Numbered from the stretch's first letter, positions 1 through 7,280 are shown. The stretch: 35,205 nucleotides of DNA from Thermoflexales bacterium (GCA_016931085.1 JAFGFO010000457.1:1-35205), one strand, 5' to 3'. Notes: generated from the sequence alone by a model not told the origin. Program-made: numbers and translations.

Positions 1-1
1 C

Positions 2-85
2 ATGAGCTTAACTTCATTCGATGAGCACACCTTCCATATTTGTTCTCAATGTGTCGCACTGTGTCCTTATGGTGATCCAAAATAG
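2..85 (+). CDS. Possible 3' end of a gene from the preceding cassette (partial)
   Basis: An open frame runs from the window edge to a TAG at 83-85, only seven bases before the R'' box of the attC site at 93. Genes in integron cassettes often end this close to attC. The visible 27 residues contain a Cys-x2-Cys followed by another Cys (ICSQCVALC) but match no family I recognise. There is an ATG at position 2, so this could be a chance short ORF or the tail of a longer gene that begins outside the window. Support is positional only. Confidence 0.22.
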   Translation: MSLTSFDEHTFHICSQCVALCPYGDPK

Positions 86-92
86 GAATTAC

Positions 93-220
93 GCCCAACA
101 CAGCGTGCACCCGACTGGTGGGAGTCTGCGCGTTTTTAGGTGGTTTGCGTGGCCTAGTTGGTTCCAGTAAAATAGCGTTGTCTCATCCCGCCCACCAGCG
201 GGTAACGCTCACCGTTAGAC
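93..220 (+). other. attC recombination site (integron cassette boundary) 1
   Basis: The outer boxes fit the attC consensus: GCCCAAC at 93-99 (RYYYAAC) and GTTAGAC at 214-220 (GTTRRRY). Between them the sequence folds as a typical attC hairpin. AGCGT (102-106) pairs with ACGCT (205-209). ACCCG (109-113) pairs with CGGGT (199-203). CTGGTGGG (115-122) pairs with CCCACCAG (191-198). A114 is left unpaired on one side, like the extrahelical bases that orient cleavage by the integron integrase. The loop is about 68 bases, giving a 128-bp site, long but within the known attC range. Exchange would be expected between G214 and T215, making 215 the first base of the next cassette. Confidence 0.82.
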
Positions 221-247
221 GGCTTGTCGTGAAGATGCAACGCCAAA

Positions 248-275
248 TTGACTTGTTACAATTTCTGGCTATAAT
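248..275 (+). promoter_or_regulatory. Cassette-internal promoter for the toxin-antitoxin pair
   Basis: TTGACT (248-253) and TATAAT (270-275) are separated by 16 bases. The predicted transcript start, about seven bases after the -10 box, falls at roughly 282, almost on the toxin ATG at 285. No ribosome-binding sequence precedes that ATG, so the message is probably leaderless or nearly so. Most integron cassettes lack promoters, but toxin-antitoxin cassettes are known to carry their own. Confidence 0.75.
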
Positions 276-284
276 ATAGCTACA

Positions 285-575
285 ATGAGATACGAGATTG
301 TCTTTTCACCTGAAGCAATTGAAGACTTGCGTGACCTGAGAGCGAATTGGCGGGCCAAAGTGCGGGATGCGATTGAGGCACATTTGCGCCACGCGCCTAC
401 TCGGGCGAGCAAGAGCCGCATCAAACGGCTGCGCGGCTTATCACGTCCGCAATATCGGCTAAGGGTAGATGATATTCGAGTGTATTATGATGTATCAGAA
501 CAGGCGGTAGAGATTTTAGCCATCGTGCCAAAGTCAGAAGCCGAAGAATGGTTGGGAAAGGTAGGGCAGAAATGA
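285..575 (+). CDS. RelE/ParE-family toxin
   Basis: This 96-residue protein has the size and pattern of the RelE/ParE superfamily. The N-terminal strand (YEIVFSPEA) is followed by two helices, with a basic central stretch (KSRIKRLRGL, about residues 43-52), then RLRVDDIRVYYDV and a C-terminal strand EILAIVPK. In RelE-type members such proteins cut mRNA on the ribosome; ParE-type members poison gyrase, and the sequence alone does not separate the two. The gene is the first of two, overlapping the antitoxin start by ATGA. Toxin-first order is less common than antitoxin-first. The start is the first ATG after a strong promoter and has no Shine-Dalgarno motif. It sits in an attC-bounded cassette. 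Confidence 0.85.
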   Translation: MRYEIVFSPEAIEDLRDLRANWRAKVRDAIEAHLRHAPTRASKSRIKRLRGLSRPQYRLRVDDIRVYYDVSEQAVEILAIVPKSEAEEWLGKVGQK

Positions 576-817
576 GACAGGTAGCTTTGTCCGAAATAAA
601 AGATGATTTGTCTAAATATCTTCGGTTGGCCGAAAAAGAACAGATCGTTATTACTCGGCATGGCAAGCCCGCTGGCGTGTTGGTTGGTTTTCGTTCCGAG
701 GAGGATTGGTTCGATTATCGGCTTGAACACGATCCGCGTTTTTTGCAGCGGGTCGAAGCCGCCAGGCAGAGCTTGCACTTGGGACGTGGTGTAAAACTGG
801 AAGAGATTGAGGACTAG
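572..817 (+). CDS. Phd/YefM-type antitoxin
   Basis: This 81-residue partner of the toxin has the N-terminal Phd/YefM DNA-binding fold. The pattern is MRQVALSEIKDDLSKYLRLAEKE followed by IVITRHGKPAGVLV, typical of antitoxins that bind their own operator and wrap the toxin with an acidic C-terminal tail (here ending LEEIED). I chose the ATG at 572 rather than 548. It overlaps the toxin stop as ATGA, which implies translational coupling, and it places MRQV at the family's usual N-terminus. The antitoxin is made second, so coupling may set the toxin:antitoxin ratio. Confidence 0.83.
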   Translation: MRQVALSEIKDDLSKYLRLAEKEQIVITRHGKPAGVLVGFRSEEDWFDYRLEHDPRFLQRVEAARQSLHLGRGVKLEEIED

Positions 818-1126
818 ACAGCTGTGTCAGCCAAGTAGTCAAGGCGGGTTTGGAAAAGCGGGTGATAGGCAAGAACTCGTGCTATTGGTGCGAAAACGCC
901 TACCAGGGCATACTAAGAAACCCTGTTGCAGAGCTGTTTTGGGCTGGTGCAGGGGTCACTCTGGCCTGGGGCTTAAATACCATCGTCCCAACTGGCGTCG
1001 GGCTATAGAGAACATAGATTCTTTTTGTCGCCCCCGCCCATTCTGACTCAAAATAAGTGGCATACTAAACGGGGTCGAGACAAGCTCGCCGCCAATGTCG
1101 GAATCACGCTGGAATGGGGACCAGAT
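818..1126 (+). other. Gene-free stretch in cassette 2
   Basis: About 350 bases separate the antitoxin stop from the next start at 1174. I see no convincing gene; the short open frames have no recognisable product or ribosome-binding site. The 3' part may contain a degenerate attC site (next entry). The rest shows no clear structure. Confidence 0.5.
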
Positions 1127-1133
1127 GTTAGGT
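986..1133 (+). other. Possible degenerate attC site 2
   Basis: GTTAGGT at 1127-1133 fits the GTTRRRY box and lies 41 bases before the next gene, the spacing seen for the other cassettes. Upstream, TCCCAAC (986-992) resembles RYYYAAC except for its first base. GCGT (995-998) could pair with ACGC (1106-1109). The inner arms do not pair convincingly, and the gap between ACGCT and the R' box is 16 bases instead of the four seen in sites 1 and 3. It is either a decayed site or chance. Confidence 0.25.
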
Positions 1134-1173
1134 GCTCCCGCCAGAGTAAAAACTAGATCATCCGAGGACAAAG

Positions 1174-1557
1174 ATGGGCATGTCAGCAATTGAGGTAGTC
1201 ACAGAATTCTACAGGCGGATGAATACCAATGACTTTCATTTTGCCGGTCAGATGCTCAGTGATAGTTACATCCTTGAGTGGCCTCAAACAAAGGAACGAA
1301 TCCGCGGTAGAGATAACTTCGTAGCAGTGAACAAAGAATACCCTGCTAATGGTCGCTGGCTGTTCACAATAAACAGAATAGTTGGAAATATAACGGAAGC
1401 TGTAAGCGATGTTTCCGTCACCGATGGAACCCAAGTAGCAAGGGCAATTACTTTTACAACTGTTCAAGACGGCAAGATCGTTAAGCAAGTTGAGTTCTGG
1501 CCTGACAACTATGATGCACCTGAGAATCGCAAGCATCTTGTTGAGATGTTGGAATAA
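1174..1557 (+). CDS. NTF2/SnoaL-like small protein
   Basis: This 127-residue protein has the SnoaL/NTF2-like cone fold pattern: an N-terminal helix (VVTEFYRRMNTNDF), a short loop and strand (YILEWPQTKERIRGRDNF), and C-terminal strands (ARAITFTTVQDGKIVKQVEFW). The family includes isomerases, cyclases, hydrolases and pure binding proteins. The catalytic residues are too variable to name a substrate. A GAGGA motif at 1164-1168 lies five bases before the first ATG and supports this start over the second ATG at 1180. The gene stands alone in a probable integron cassette. NTF2-like proteins are a recurrent cassette class. Confidence 0.75.
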   Translation: MGMSAIEVVTEFYRRMNTNDFHFAGQMLSDSYILEWPQTKERIRGRDNFVAVNKEYPANGRWLFTINRIVGNITEAVSDVSVTDGTQVARAITFTTVQDGKIVKQVEFWPDNYDAPENRKHLVEMLE

Positions 1558-1724
1558 AGTATGGAGACTATCACAACAACAGGCGGTGTTTACCACCTGG
1601 GTCGTGAAACACCACATCTAGAAGCTAAATGCGCTTGACGTCGGTAGACCACAAGAAATTGCCATTCGCCACAAACTGGCGCATTGCTGTATATCTTGTC
1701 ATGACTATTGTTGTGTAAACAGGC

Positions 1725-1821
1725 ACCTAACAAGTGCGTGCAGCCGACCGCGCCCGCGGCGCGCGGCTTCGATGCGGATGTGGATGTCGATGGGCGCGGC
1801 GGCTGACGCTGGTCGTTGGAC
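1725..1821 (+). other. attC recombination site (integron cassette boundary) 3
   Basis: This is a textbook attC layout of 97 bp. The R'' box is ACCTAAC (1725-1731) and the R' box is GTTGGAC (1815-1821). GCGT (1736-1739) pairs with ACGC (1806-1809). CAGCCG (1741-1746) pairs with CGGCTG (1800-1805). CCGCGCCC (1748-1755) pairs with GGGCGCGG (1792-1799). A1747 is the single unpaired base, at the same structural place as A114 in site 1. The loop is GC-rich. The cut is expected between G1815 and T1816, so the membrane-protein cassette begins at 1816. Confidence 0.88.
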
Positions 1822-1865
1822 GGCCACATTGACCATTCATCAGACAAAGGAAAGGATAGCTGAAA

Positions 1866-2618
1866 ATGACGAGTCAAGTTGCTAATGCCGAAACCGTCGA
1901 CTCGACCTATCAGAACCTCTACAAAATTGGCGGCGTAGCGGCCTTGATCGCGGCAGCGTTAGTCTTGGGTGATGTTGTAGTTCTTGCCATCTACCCACAA
2001 CCTAACACGATAAGTGACTGGTTCATGCTGTTCCCAAGCAATAGCATCGTTGGACTTGTGGATTTTTGGGGGTTGGAAGTTCCGATGTACTTGATGTTCA
2101 TTATGATGTTTCTCGCCCTCTACATGGTGCTCAGGAAAATCAATCAAAGCCTAATGGTAATCGCTCTGACCTTTGCCCTTCTGGGGATTGGGGTTTTCCT
2201 CGCAACGAATAATCCTTACTCCATGCTTTCCCTCAGCAACCAGTACGCGACTGCGACGACGGACGCGGAAAGATCGATGATCCTGGCAGCAGGACAGGCG
2301 CTGTTGTCCAATACGAACCAGCGCGCCGTTGGTGGTTTCAACATGGGACTCTTCCTGGTGTCTGCTGCGGGTCTGATGGTTTCTTCAGTCATGCTCCAGA
2401 GCACTTACTTCAGCAGGTCAACTGCCTTCGTGGGAATTCTGGCACATGGGCTGTCATTAGCTGATTATCTCAGACAGGCTCTAACGTCATCCGCAATTGT
2501 TGCGCTGCTCGTGATCCTGCCAAATGCCCTGTTCCTGGTGATATGGTATGTCCTGGTCGGACGACGGCTCTACCAGTTGGGGCATGCTGAAAGGAAAATG
2601 TTTCTCCAACAATCGTAA
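1866..2618 (+). CDS. Multi-spanning membrane protein, DUF4386-like
   Basis: The 250-residue product is very hydrophobic, with about six predicted membrane segments at roughly residues 21-43, 61-89, 96-113, 154-177, 186-200 and 211-232. Its pattern resembles DUF4386-type integral membrane proteins of unknown function; I assign this family from general appearance, not from a diagnostic motif. An AAAGGAAAGGA stretch shortly upstream of the ATG can serve as a ribosome-binding site. The gene begins 50 bases after the R' box of attC site 3. No attC follows it, so this cassette seems to have lost its 3' end. Confidence 0.7.
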   Translation: MTSQVANAETVDSTYQNLYKIGGVAALIAAALVLGDVVVLAIYPQPNTISDWFMLFPSNSIVGLVDFWGLEVPMYLMFIMMFLALYMVLRKINQSLMVIALTFALLGIGVFLATNNPYSMLSLSNQYATATTDAERSMILAAGQALLSNTNQRAVGGFNMGLFLVSAAGLMVSSVMLQSTYFSRSTAFVGILAHGLSLADYLRQALTSSAIVALLVILPNALFLVIWYVLVGRRLYQLGHAERKMFLQQS

Positions 2619-2660
2619 TCGGAAGCGTTGGCGTGGATGACGCGCTGAAACGAGACAACC

Positions 2661-2822
2661 TTGTCATCTTTGATTCTTGTGGGGTACGCAACACGTTACG
2701 GCTCAACACAGGAAGTTGCCGAGACGGTCGCGGCAACGTTACGAGAATGTGGGCTTGAAGTAGATGTTCAGCCTCTGCGTAAAGTTGGTACACTCGCAAA
2801 GTACAGCGGCGTGGTGTTTTAA
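2661..2822 (+). pseudogene. Truncated flavodoxin-domain gene (N-terminal fragment)
   Basis: From a TTG at 2661 or 2670 the frame encodes a classic flavodoxin N-terminus. Strand 1 and the FMN phosphate loop read ILVGYATRYGSTQEVAE, then a helix (TVAATLRECG), strand 2 (LEVDVQPL) and the start of strand 3 (YSGVVF). It stops there at TAA 2820-2822. Full flavodoxin or HemG-like domains run about 140-175 residues, so only about a third remains. The stop overlaps the stop codon of the convergent LysM/CAP gene. The break therefore coincides with the junction between the cassette region and the backbone. There is no ribosome-binding site and no valid ATG. Confidence 0.7.
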
Positions 2823-3937
2823 CGCATTCCAAAATCGGCGATAAAGTAGTAGCCGTTGCTGGCTGGCGCGATGCCCACGCCGATCTCGCCGTAGCGCGTG
2901 TTGAGGATGTTCTTGCGGTGCGGGTCGTTGGGCGGCGTCTCGTTGTACCACCACGTCACAGCCTTGGCCGGGTCGAGCGCCTGCACCCAGTTTTCCCCTA
3001 CAGTCTGGGCGCTGTAGCTGGCACGCTGCACCCGCGTCAACAGGCTGGCGCCATCGGAGCCGGTGTGACTGCCCCAGCCACGCTTTGAGCAGTCGTTGGC
3101 GTGGGCCTGGGCCGCGTTCATCAGCTCCGGTGCGATGCTCAAGACCGGCAGGCCGTGTGCCAGGCGTTGCTGGTTGATCAAGTCGACCACCTGGCCAGCC
3201 CAGGCCGATAGCTCGGCCGGCACGGTCGGCAACGGCGGGGGTGTTGGCTGGGCGGTGGGCGCGGATGAGGTAGAGAGAGGGGCGGGGGTCAGCGTGGCTT
3301 GGGTGCCGCTGACATGCCTGGTGGGCGTGGCGGCCGGGGTGGAAGTCGAGGTGGGCAGCGGCGTGGAGGTGGGCAGGGGCGTCGGCGCTTGCGCGATGAC
3401 CAGGTTGCCCGCCGGGATGACGATCAACTGCCCGATCCCAATCAGGGCCGGGTCGGCCACGGCGTTGACCCGCAAGAGCTCGTCAACGCTCGTGCCATAA
3501 GCCTCGGCAATCTTGAACAACGATTCGCCGGACTGAACGACGTGAACGATCCAATACGGCGTTTCGTCTGCGCCCAGGGCCGAGGGGATGATCAGCGTTT
3601 GTCCCAGTTTAACGATGGTCGAGTCGCCCATGCCGTTGATTAATTGGATGGCTGCCATAGAGACGTGGTACTGTAAGGCTATGCCCAACAAAGTATCCCC
3701 CGCCTGGACGACGTACTGGGCGGATTCGTCGGGCGCAAATGGGGTCGGCACCGCTGGAGGCATCTCGGCCGACACTGGCGTGCTGCCAGGCAGTGGCAGG
3801 GGGGGGGCCGTCAGCATCATCACGGCCATGTCAGTGGTTGGCGTGGCCTGGATGGGTTGGGGCAGGGGGCCACAACCGGCCAGCAGGATGGCCAGGCAGC
3901 CGGCCACGAGTAACAAATGTGACCTGTAACTACTCAT
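2819..3937 (-). CDS. Lipoprotein with two LysM repeats and a CAP/SCP domain
   Basis: The 372-residue protein begins with a lipoprotein signal ending LLAGC (Cys22). Two LysM repeats follow (about 75-118, YVVQAGDTL, and 131-175, VHVVQSGESL), then a Thr/Pro-rich linker (about 183-240) and a C-terminal CAP domain (about 243-372). The CAP domain shows its signature residues His291 (SHTGSDG), Glu315 (GENW) and His340 (DPHRKNIL). LysM repeats bind peptidoglycan or related glycans; CAP domains of this bacterial type are of uncertain biochemistry. The ATG at 3937 is chosen because it starts the signal peptide; the upstream open frame is repeat DNA. It is an envelope protein exposed outside the membrane. 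Confidence 0.88.
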   Translation of the reverse strand: MSSYRSHLLLVAGCLAILLAGCGPLPQPIQATPTTDMAVMMLTAPPLPLPGSTPVSAEMPPAVPTPFAPDESAQYVVQAGDTLLGIALQYHVSMAAIQLINGMGDSTIVKLGQTLIIPSALGADETPYWIVHVVQSGESLFKIAEAYGTSVDELLRVNAVADPALIGIGQLIVIPAGNLVIAQAPTPLPTSTPLPTSTSTPAATPTRHVSGTQATLTPAPLSTSSAPTAQPTPPPLPTVPAELSAWAGQVVDLINQQRLAHGLPVLSIAPELMNAAQAHANDCSKRGWGSHTGSDGASLLTRVQRASYSAQTVGENWVQALDPAKAVTWWYNETPPNDPHRKNILNTRYGEIGVGIAPASNGYYFIADFGMR

Positions 3938-4030
3938 GTCAAAGATACACTGAGCAAGCACAGACGCGAAGCGCGCAGGGAAAATCGAGCTTTTTAAAGC
4001 CTTTGTGTCCTTGTATCTTCGCAAAATGTA

Positions 4031-4053
4031 GGGGCAACCACAGGGGGTTGCCC
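4031..4053. repeat. Short hairpin repeat
   Basis: GGGCAACC (4032-4039) and GGTTGCCC (4046-4053) form an 8-bp stem. The surrounding 3955-4080 is gene-free and repeat-like. It lies between the divergent-facing LysM/CAP start and the thiolase stop, and may be a dispersed element or thiolase terminator. Confidence 0.5.
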
Positions 4054-4150
4054 TTGAGGGCAAGCGCGGGGGCCTGTCCCTCCCCCGCATTATTGAGAAG
4101 ATACGTGTCCTTCGGAAAAAAATGTGCCAGGCTGGGTGGTTACTATGGCC

Positions 4151-5350
4151 TCACATCCTCTCAATCGATAGGGCCACGGCCTCTCCGCCGCCCAGGCACA
4201 ACGTTGCCAGGCCGCTTTTCAAGCCGTGATCTTGCAGGGCGTACAGTAGCGTGACCAGCACGCGCGTCCCACTGGCGCCGATGGGGTGCCCCAGGGCGAT
4301 CGCGCCGCCGTTCACATTGACGCGCCCGGCATCCCAGCCCAGGCCCTGGCCATCGGCCAGGCATTGGGCCGCGAACGCTTCGTTAGCCTCGATGAGATCA
4401 TAATCATCGATGCACCGGCCAGCCTTGTCCATCAAGCGCCTGACGGCAAAAATGGGGGCGCTAAAGATCTCCATCGGCTTGACGCCCGCCTGGTCGTAGC
4501 CCGTGATGCGCCCCAGTGGCGTGATGCCGAGTTGCTCGGCCTTGCGCAGGCTCATGATCACCACCGCCGCCGCCCCGTCGGTGATGCCCGGGGCGTTGCC
4601 GGCCGTGACGCTGCCGCTTGGCTCAAAGGCTGGCTTGAGCCTGGCCAGCGCTTCCAGCGAAGTGTCGCGGCGGGGGCACTCGTCAACCTCAAAGAGGGTG
4701 GGGGGTCCCTTTTTGGCCGGGATCTCGACCGCCACGATTTCGGCCTTGAACTTGCCGGTGTCTTGGGCCGCGATGGCCTTCTGGTGGCTGTGGTAGGCGT
4801 ACTCGTCTTGCGCCTGGCGGGTGATGTTGTAGGCGCGCGCGATCCACTCGGCCGAACTGCCCATGTGGTGGTTTTCGAACGCGCACCACAGTCCATCCGA
4901 GATCATGCTGTCGATCAGCTCGCCATGTCCCATGCGATACCCGGTGCGGGCGCGTGCGAGCAGGTAGGGGCACATGTTCATGTTCTCCATCCCGCCGGCC
5001 ACGATGATCTCGGCGTCGCCGGCCCGGATCATCGCTGCTCCCAGCATGACGGCCTTGAGGCTCGAGCCACAAACTTTGTTGATGGCTGTGGCGCGCACGC
5101 CCTCGGCCGGAAGACCTCCGGCGATCGCCGCCTGGCGGGCCGGCGCCTGGCCCAGTCCGGCCGAGACGACGTTGCCCATCATGACTTCGTCCACGGCGGC
5201 CGGGTCTAGGCCAGCCCGGCGCAGCGCTTCGCGGACGACGACCCCGCCCAGTTGTGGCGCTGGCATCGTCGAGAGCGCCCCGCCAAACTTGCCGATGGCG
5301 GTCCGGCATGCACTGACAATCACGACTTGAGACTCTTTGTTAGTTGACAT
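4151..5350 (-). CDS. Acetyl-CoA C-acetyltransferase (thiolase)
   Basis: This 399-residue thiolase II-type enzyme catalyses reversible condensation of two acetyl-CoA to acetoacetyl-CoA, or thiolysis of 3-ketoacyl-CoA. All catalytic elements are present: Cys94 in INKVCGSS (acyl-enzyme nucleophile), His355 in GGAIALGHPIGASG, and Cys385 in TLCLGGGEA. Length is typical (390-400). It stands alone, with no adjacent hydroxyacyl-CoA dehydrogenase or HMG-CoA synthase, so the pathway (isoprenoid entry, polyhydroxyalkanoate or fatty acid oxidation) cannot be fixed. The start ATG begins the usual N-terminus VVIVSACRTAIGKFGG. The upstream ribosome-binding site is weak. Confidence 0.95.
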   Translation of the reverse strand: MSTNKESQVVIVSACRTAIGKFGGALSTMPAPQLGGVVVREALRRAGLDPAAVDEVMMGNVVSAGLGQAPARQAAIAGGLPAEGVRATAINKVCGSSLKAVMLGAAMIRAGDAEIIVAGGMENMNMCPYLLARARTGYRMGHGELIDSMISDGLWCAFENHHMGSSAEWIARAYNITRQAQDEYAYHSHQKAIAAQDTGKFKAEIVAVEIPAKKGPPTLFEVDECPRRDTSLEALARLKPAFEPSGSVTAGNAPGITDGAAAVVIMSLRKAEQLGITPLGRITGYDQAGVKPMEIFSAPIFAVRRLMDKAGRCIDDYDLIEANEAFAAQCLADGQGLGWDAGRVNVNGGAIALGHPIGASGTRVLVTLLYALQDHGLKSGLATLCLGGGEAVALSIERM

Positions 5351-5403
5351 TTGCTCTTTGCTCTTCGATTTGCTCGTCTCTTCATTTTACCACACTTGGC
5401 TCT

Positions 5404-6309
5404 CTACGCCACGCCGCTGAACAAGTCGTTTTCCCGAGTGTGACGATCGGCCGGTGGGTGAACGCGGGTAAAGCTTTCGCGTCCCATCAGCATGCGGCGC
5501 AGCGGCAGGGGCATCCAGCCAAACATACCGCCCGGGCCGCTCTGGCTGCGGTGGCAGTTGGCGGCTTGCTCCTTGCGCTCCAGATAGCGGCCGATGTCTA
5601 GGCGGGTCGTGATGGCTTGCTCGTGGGCCGCGATCTCGGTTAGGTTGATGTCCTGGTTGCGCCCGAATTTGGTCGGGTCCTTTCCCATCACACGTATCCC
5701 GATCAAGGCCATGCGGAGTATGGTCTTGGGGAAGGCTGTATAGTAGAGCTTGTGTGGCGTGTACGCTTCCAGCCCAACCTCGATTTGTTCGGGATATTGG
5801 TCGGGGCTGCCGGCAGCAAGGAAGGCCGCCTGGGTAGCGCGATGGATGGCGATGTGGTCGGGATGGCCATAACCGCCATAGGGGTCGAAGGTCAGCACCA
5901 CTTGGGGGTGCAGCCAGCGGATGAGCGCGACCAGTTGGCCTACCAGCCTGGTGAAATTGGCTTGAAACAAGGCTTGGGGGTGGGCGTTATCCGGCGAGCC
6001 TGGCATGCCGCTGTCACGGTAACCCAAATAGTGCAGTCCGGTCAGGTCCAGGCAATGCAGGGCACATTCCAGCTCGTGCCAGCGCAGGTCCCCCAGAGAG
6101 GTAAAGCCTTCGAGCAACTTGGGGGAGGCCTGCCCTACTTCCCCGCGCGTGGCGCAGGCGTAATGCACGGCTGCACCCTCGGCCGAGTATTTGGCCAACG
6201 CCCCGCCAGGGCCAAAGCTTTCGTCGTCCGGGTGCGCAAAGGCGGCCAGCAGTGTCCTGGAGGAGCCAGCTGCCTCGGGCTTGAGCCAGGTGGATTGAAT
6301 GCCGTACAT
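5404..6309 (-). CDS. PIG-L/LmbE-family N-acetylglucosaminyl deacetylase
   Basis: This 301-residue zinc-dependent deacetylase has the family's metal motif AHPDDE (residues 25-30) and the second HPDH motif (149-152). Relatives include MshB and Mca of mycothiol metabolism, BshB of bacillithiol metabolism and LmbE. The length and the C-terminal tail (HPPADRHTRENDLFSGV) look Mca-like, but no mycothiol genes are near and the substrate is inferred only as an N-acylated amino sugar or conjugate. No signal peptide is visible, so it is cytoplasmic. A 13-bp perfect palindrome lies between this gene and ppk2. Confidence 0.9.
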   Translation of the reverse strand: MYGIQSTWLKPEAAGSSRTLLAAFAHPDDESFGPGGALAKYSAEGAAVHYACATRGEVGQASPKLLEGFTSLGDLRWHELECALHCLDLTGLHYLGYRDSGMPGSPDNAHPQALFQANFTRLVGQLVALIRWLHPQVVLTFDPYGGYGHPDHIAIHRATQAAFLAAGSPDQYPEQIEVGLEAYTPHKLYYTAFPKTILRMALIGIRVMGKDPTKFGRNQDINLTEIAAHEQAITTRLDIGRYLERKEQAANCHRSQSGPGGMFGWMPLPLRRMLMGRESFTRVHPPADRHTRENDLFSGVA

Positions 6310-6332
6310 TCTGCTTCGAACACAACCATCAG

Positions 6333-6362
6333 GTAGAGACGCCCCGCCGGGGGCGTCTCTAC
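6333..6362. repeat. Perfect 13-bp palindrome
   Basis: GTAGAGACGCCCC (6333-6345) and its exact reverse complement (6350-6362) flank a GCCG loop. It sits just after the ppk2 stop and before the deacetylase start. It may be a dispersed repeat acting as a terminator; there is no T tract. Confidence 0.7.
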
Positions 6363-6364
6363 GA

Positions 6365-7183
6365 TTATGCTATCACGATCTCGACCGGGTCAAAGCTCGG
6401 TTCCGGGTAGCGCATATCCAGGCGCTTGAGCGCCTCGATGATCGTCGTGGCGATCACCAGGTTGCGATACCATTTGCGGTTGGCCGGCACGACGTACCAC
6501 GGCGCCCAGGCCGTGCTGGTCTTGCTGATCGCGTCTTCGTAGGCTTGCATGTAGTTGGGCCACAGCTTACGCTCGTCGAGGTCGCCGGGGCTGAATTTCC
6601 AATGCTTGGCCGGTTCGTCCAGGCGGGCTTGCAAGCGCTCTTTTTGCTCATCCAGGTCTATGTGCAAGAAGAACTTTAAAATCGTCGTGCCCTCGCTGGC
6701 CAGCATGCGCTCAAAATCGTTGATGTGCTTGTAGCGTTTCGCCCACGTCGCTTCTGGAACCAATTCGTGCACTCGCACCACCAGTACATCCTCGTAATGG
6801 CTGCGGTTAAAGATCACGATTTCGCCTTTGCTGGGCGTCTGCTTGTGGATTCGCCACAAAAAGTCGTGATCCAATTCCTCCGGTGTGGGCTGCTTGAAGC
6901 TGGCGACCCGCACGCCTTGTGGATTGGCTCCCTCAAAGACCTGGCGAATGACACCGTCTTTCCCGCCTGTGTCCATGGCTTGCAGAATGACCAATACCTT
7001 GTGCTTGTGCTCGGCGTACAGCAGCTCTTGGAGTGCCTCTAGGCTCTCGTTAAGCTCCAAGAGCCGTTTTTGCCCCTTCTTTTTCCCGCCTTGAAAAAGG
7101 CTCGCGTCGTTTGGATCCCACTTGCTCAGGTCAAGCTTGCTGCCTGGCTTGACGCGATAACGATTCAGTTCTGACAGTTTCAT
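6365..7183 (-). CDS. ppk2: Polyphosphate kinase 2, class III-like
   Basis: The 272-residue protein uses polyphosphate to phosphorylate nucleotides. It has the Walker A-like loop QAMDTGGKDG and the Walker B/lid signature FNRSHYEDVL, plus the C-terminal WYVVPAN-KWYRN stretch. Its length and N-terminus (YRVKPGSKLDLSKWDP) closely resemble what I recall of the Meiothermus class III PPK2, which converts AMP and ADP up to ATP; the class call is from memory. I chose the ATG at 7183 (MKLSELNRY) because AGGAGG lies seven bases upstream and it fits the family N-terminus. With PpgK elsewhere in the window, it points to polyphosphate as an energy store. Confidence 0.93.
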   Translation of the reverse strand: MKLSELNRYRVKPGSKLDLSKWDPNDASLFQGGKKKGQKRLLELNESLEALQELLYAEHKHKVLVILQAMDTGGKDGVIRQVFEGANPQGVRVASFKQPTPEELDHDFLWRIHKQTPSKGEIVIFNRSHYEDVLVVRVHELVPEATWAKRYKHINDFERMLASEGTTILKFFLHIDLDEQKERLQARLDEPAKHWKFSPGDLDERKLWPNYMQAYEDAISKTSTAWAPWYVVPANRKWYRNLVIATTIIEALKRLDMRYPEPSFDPVEIVIA

Positions 7184-7280
7184 CCCATGCCTCCTTTGTG
7201 TGTCGTGTTGGTCAAGTGTCTTTAGATCATTATACACCCACTTGTAAAATATGTGTTCATCCGTGTCCAATTTAGCAATG

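Noticed and set aside
807..1046. 79-codon frame after the antitoxin
   Set aside because: Overlaps the antitoxin end, has no ribosome-binding site and its translation is Arg/Gly-rich without a pattern.
1183..1617. 144-codon frame antisense to the SnoaL-like gene
   Set aside because: Overlaps the recognised gene entirely and shows no domain or start signal.
2619..2660. attC site after the membrane-protein gene
   Set aside because: GTTGGCG near 2627 does not fit GTTRRRY and no pairing arms are present; the cassette end seems lost.
4286..5209. 307-codon frame opposite the thiolase
   Set aside because: Low-complexity, Arg/Ala/Asp-rich translation typical of a shadow frame.
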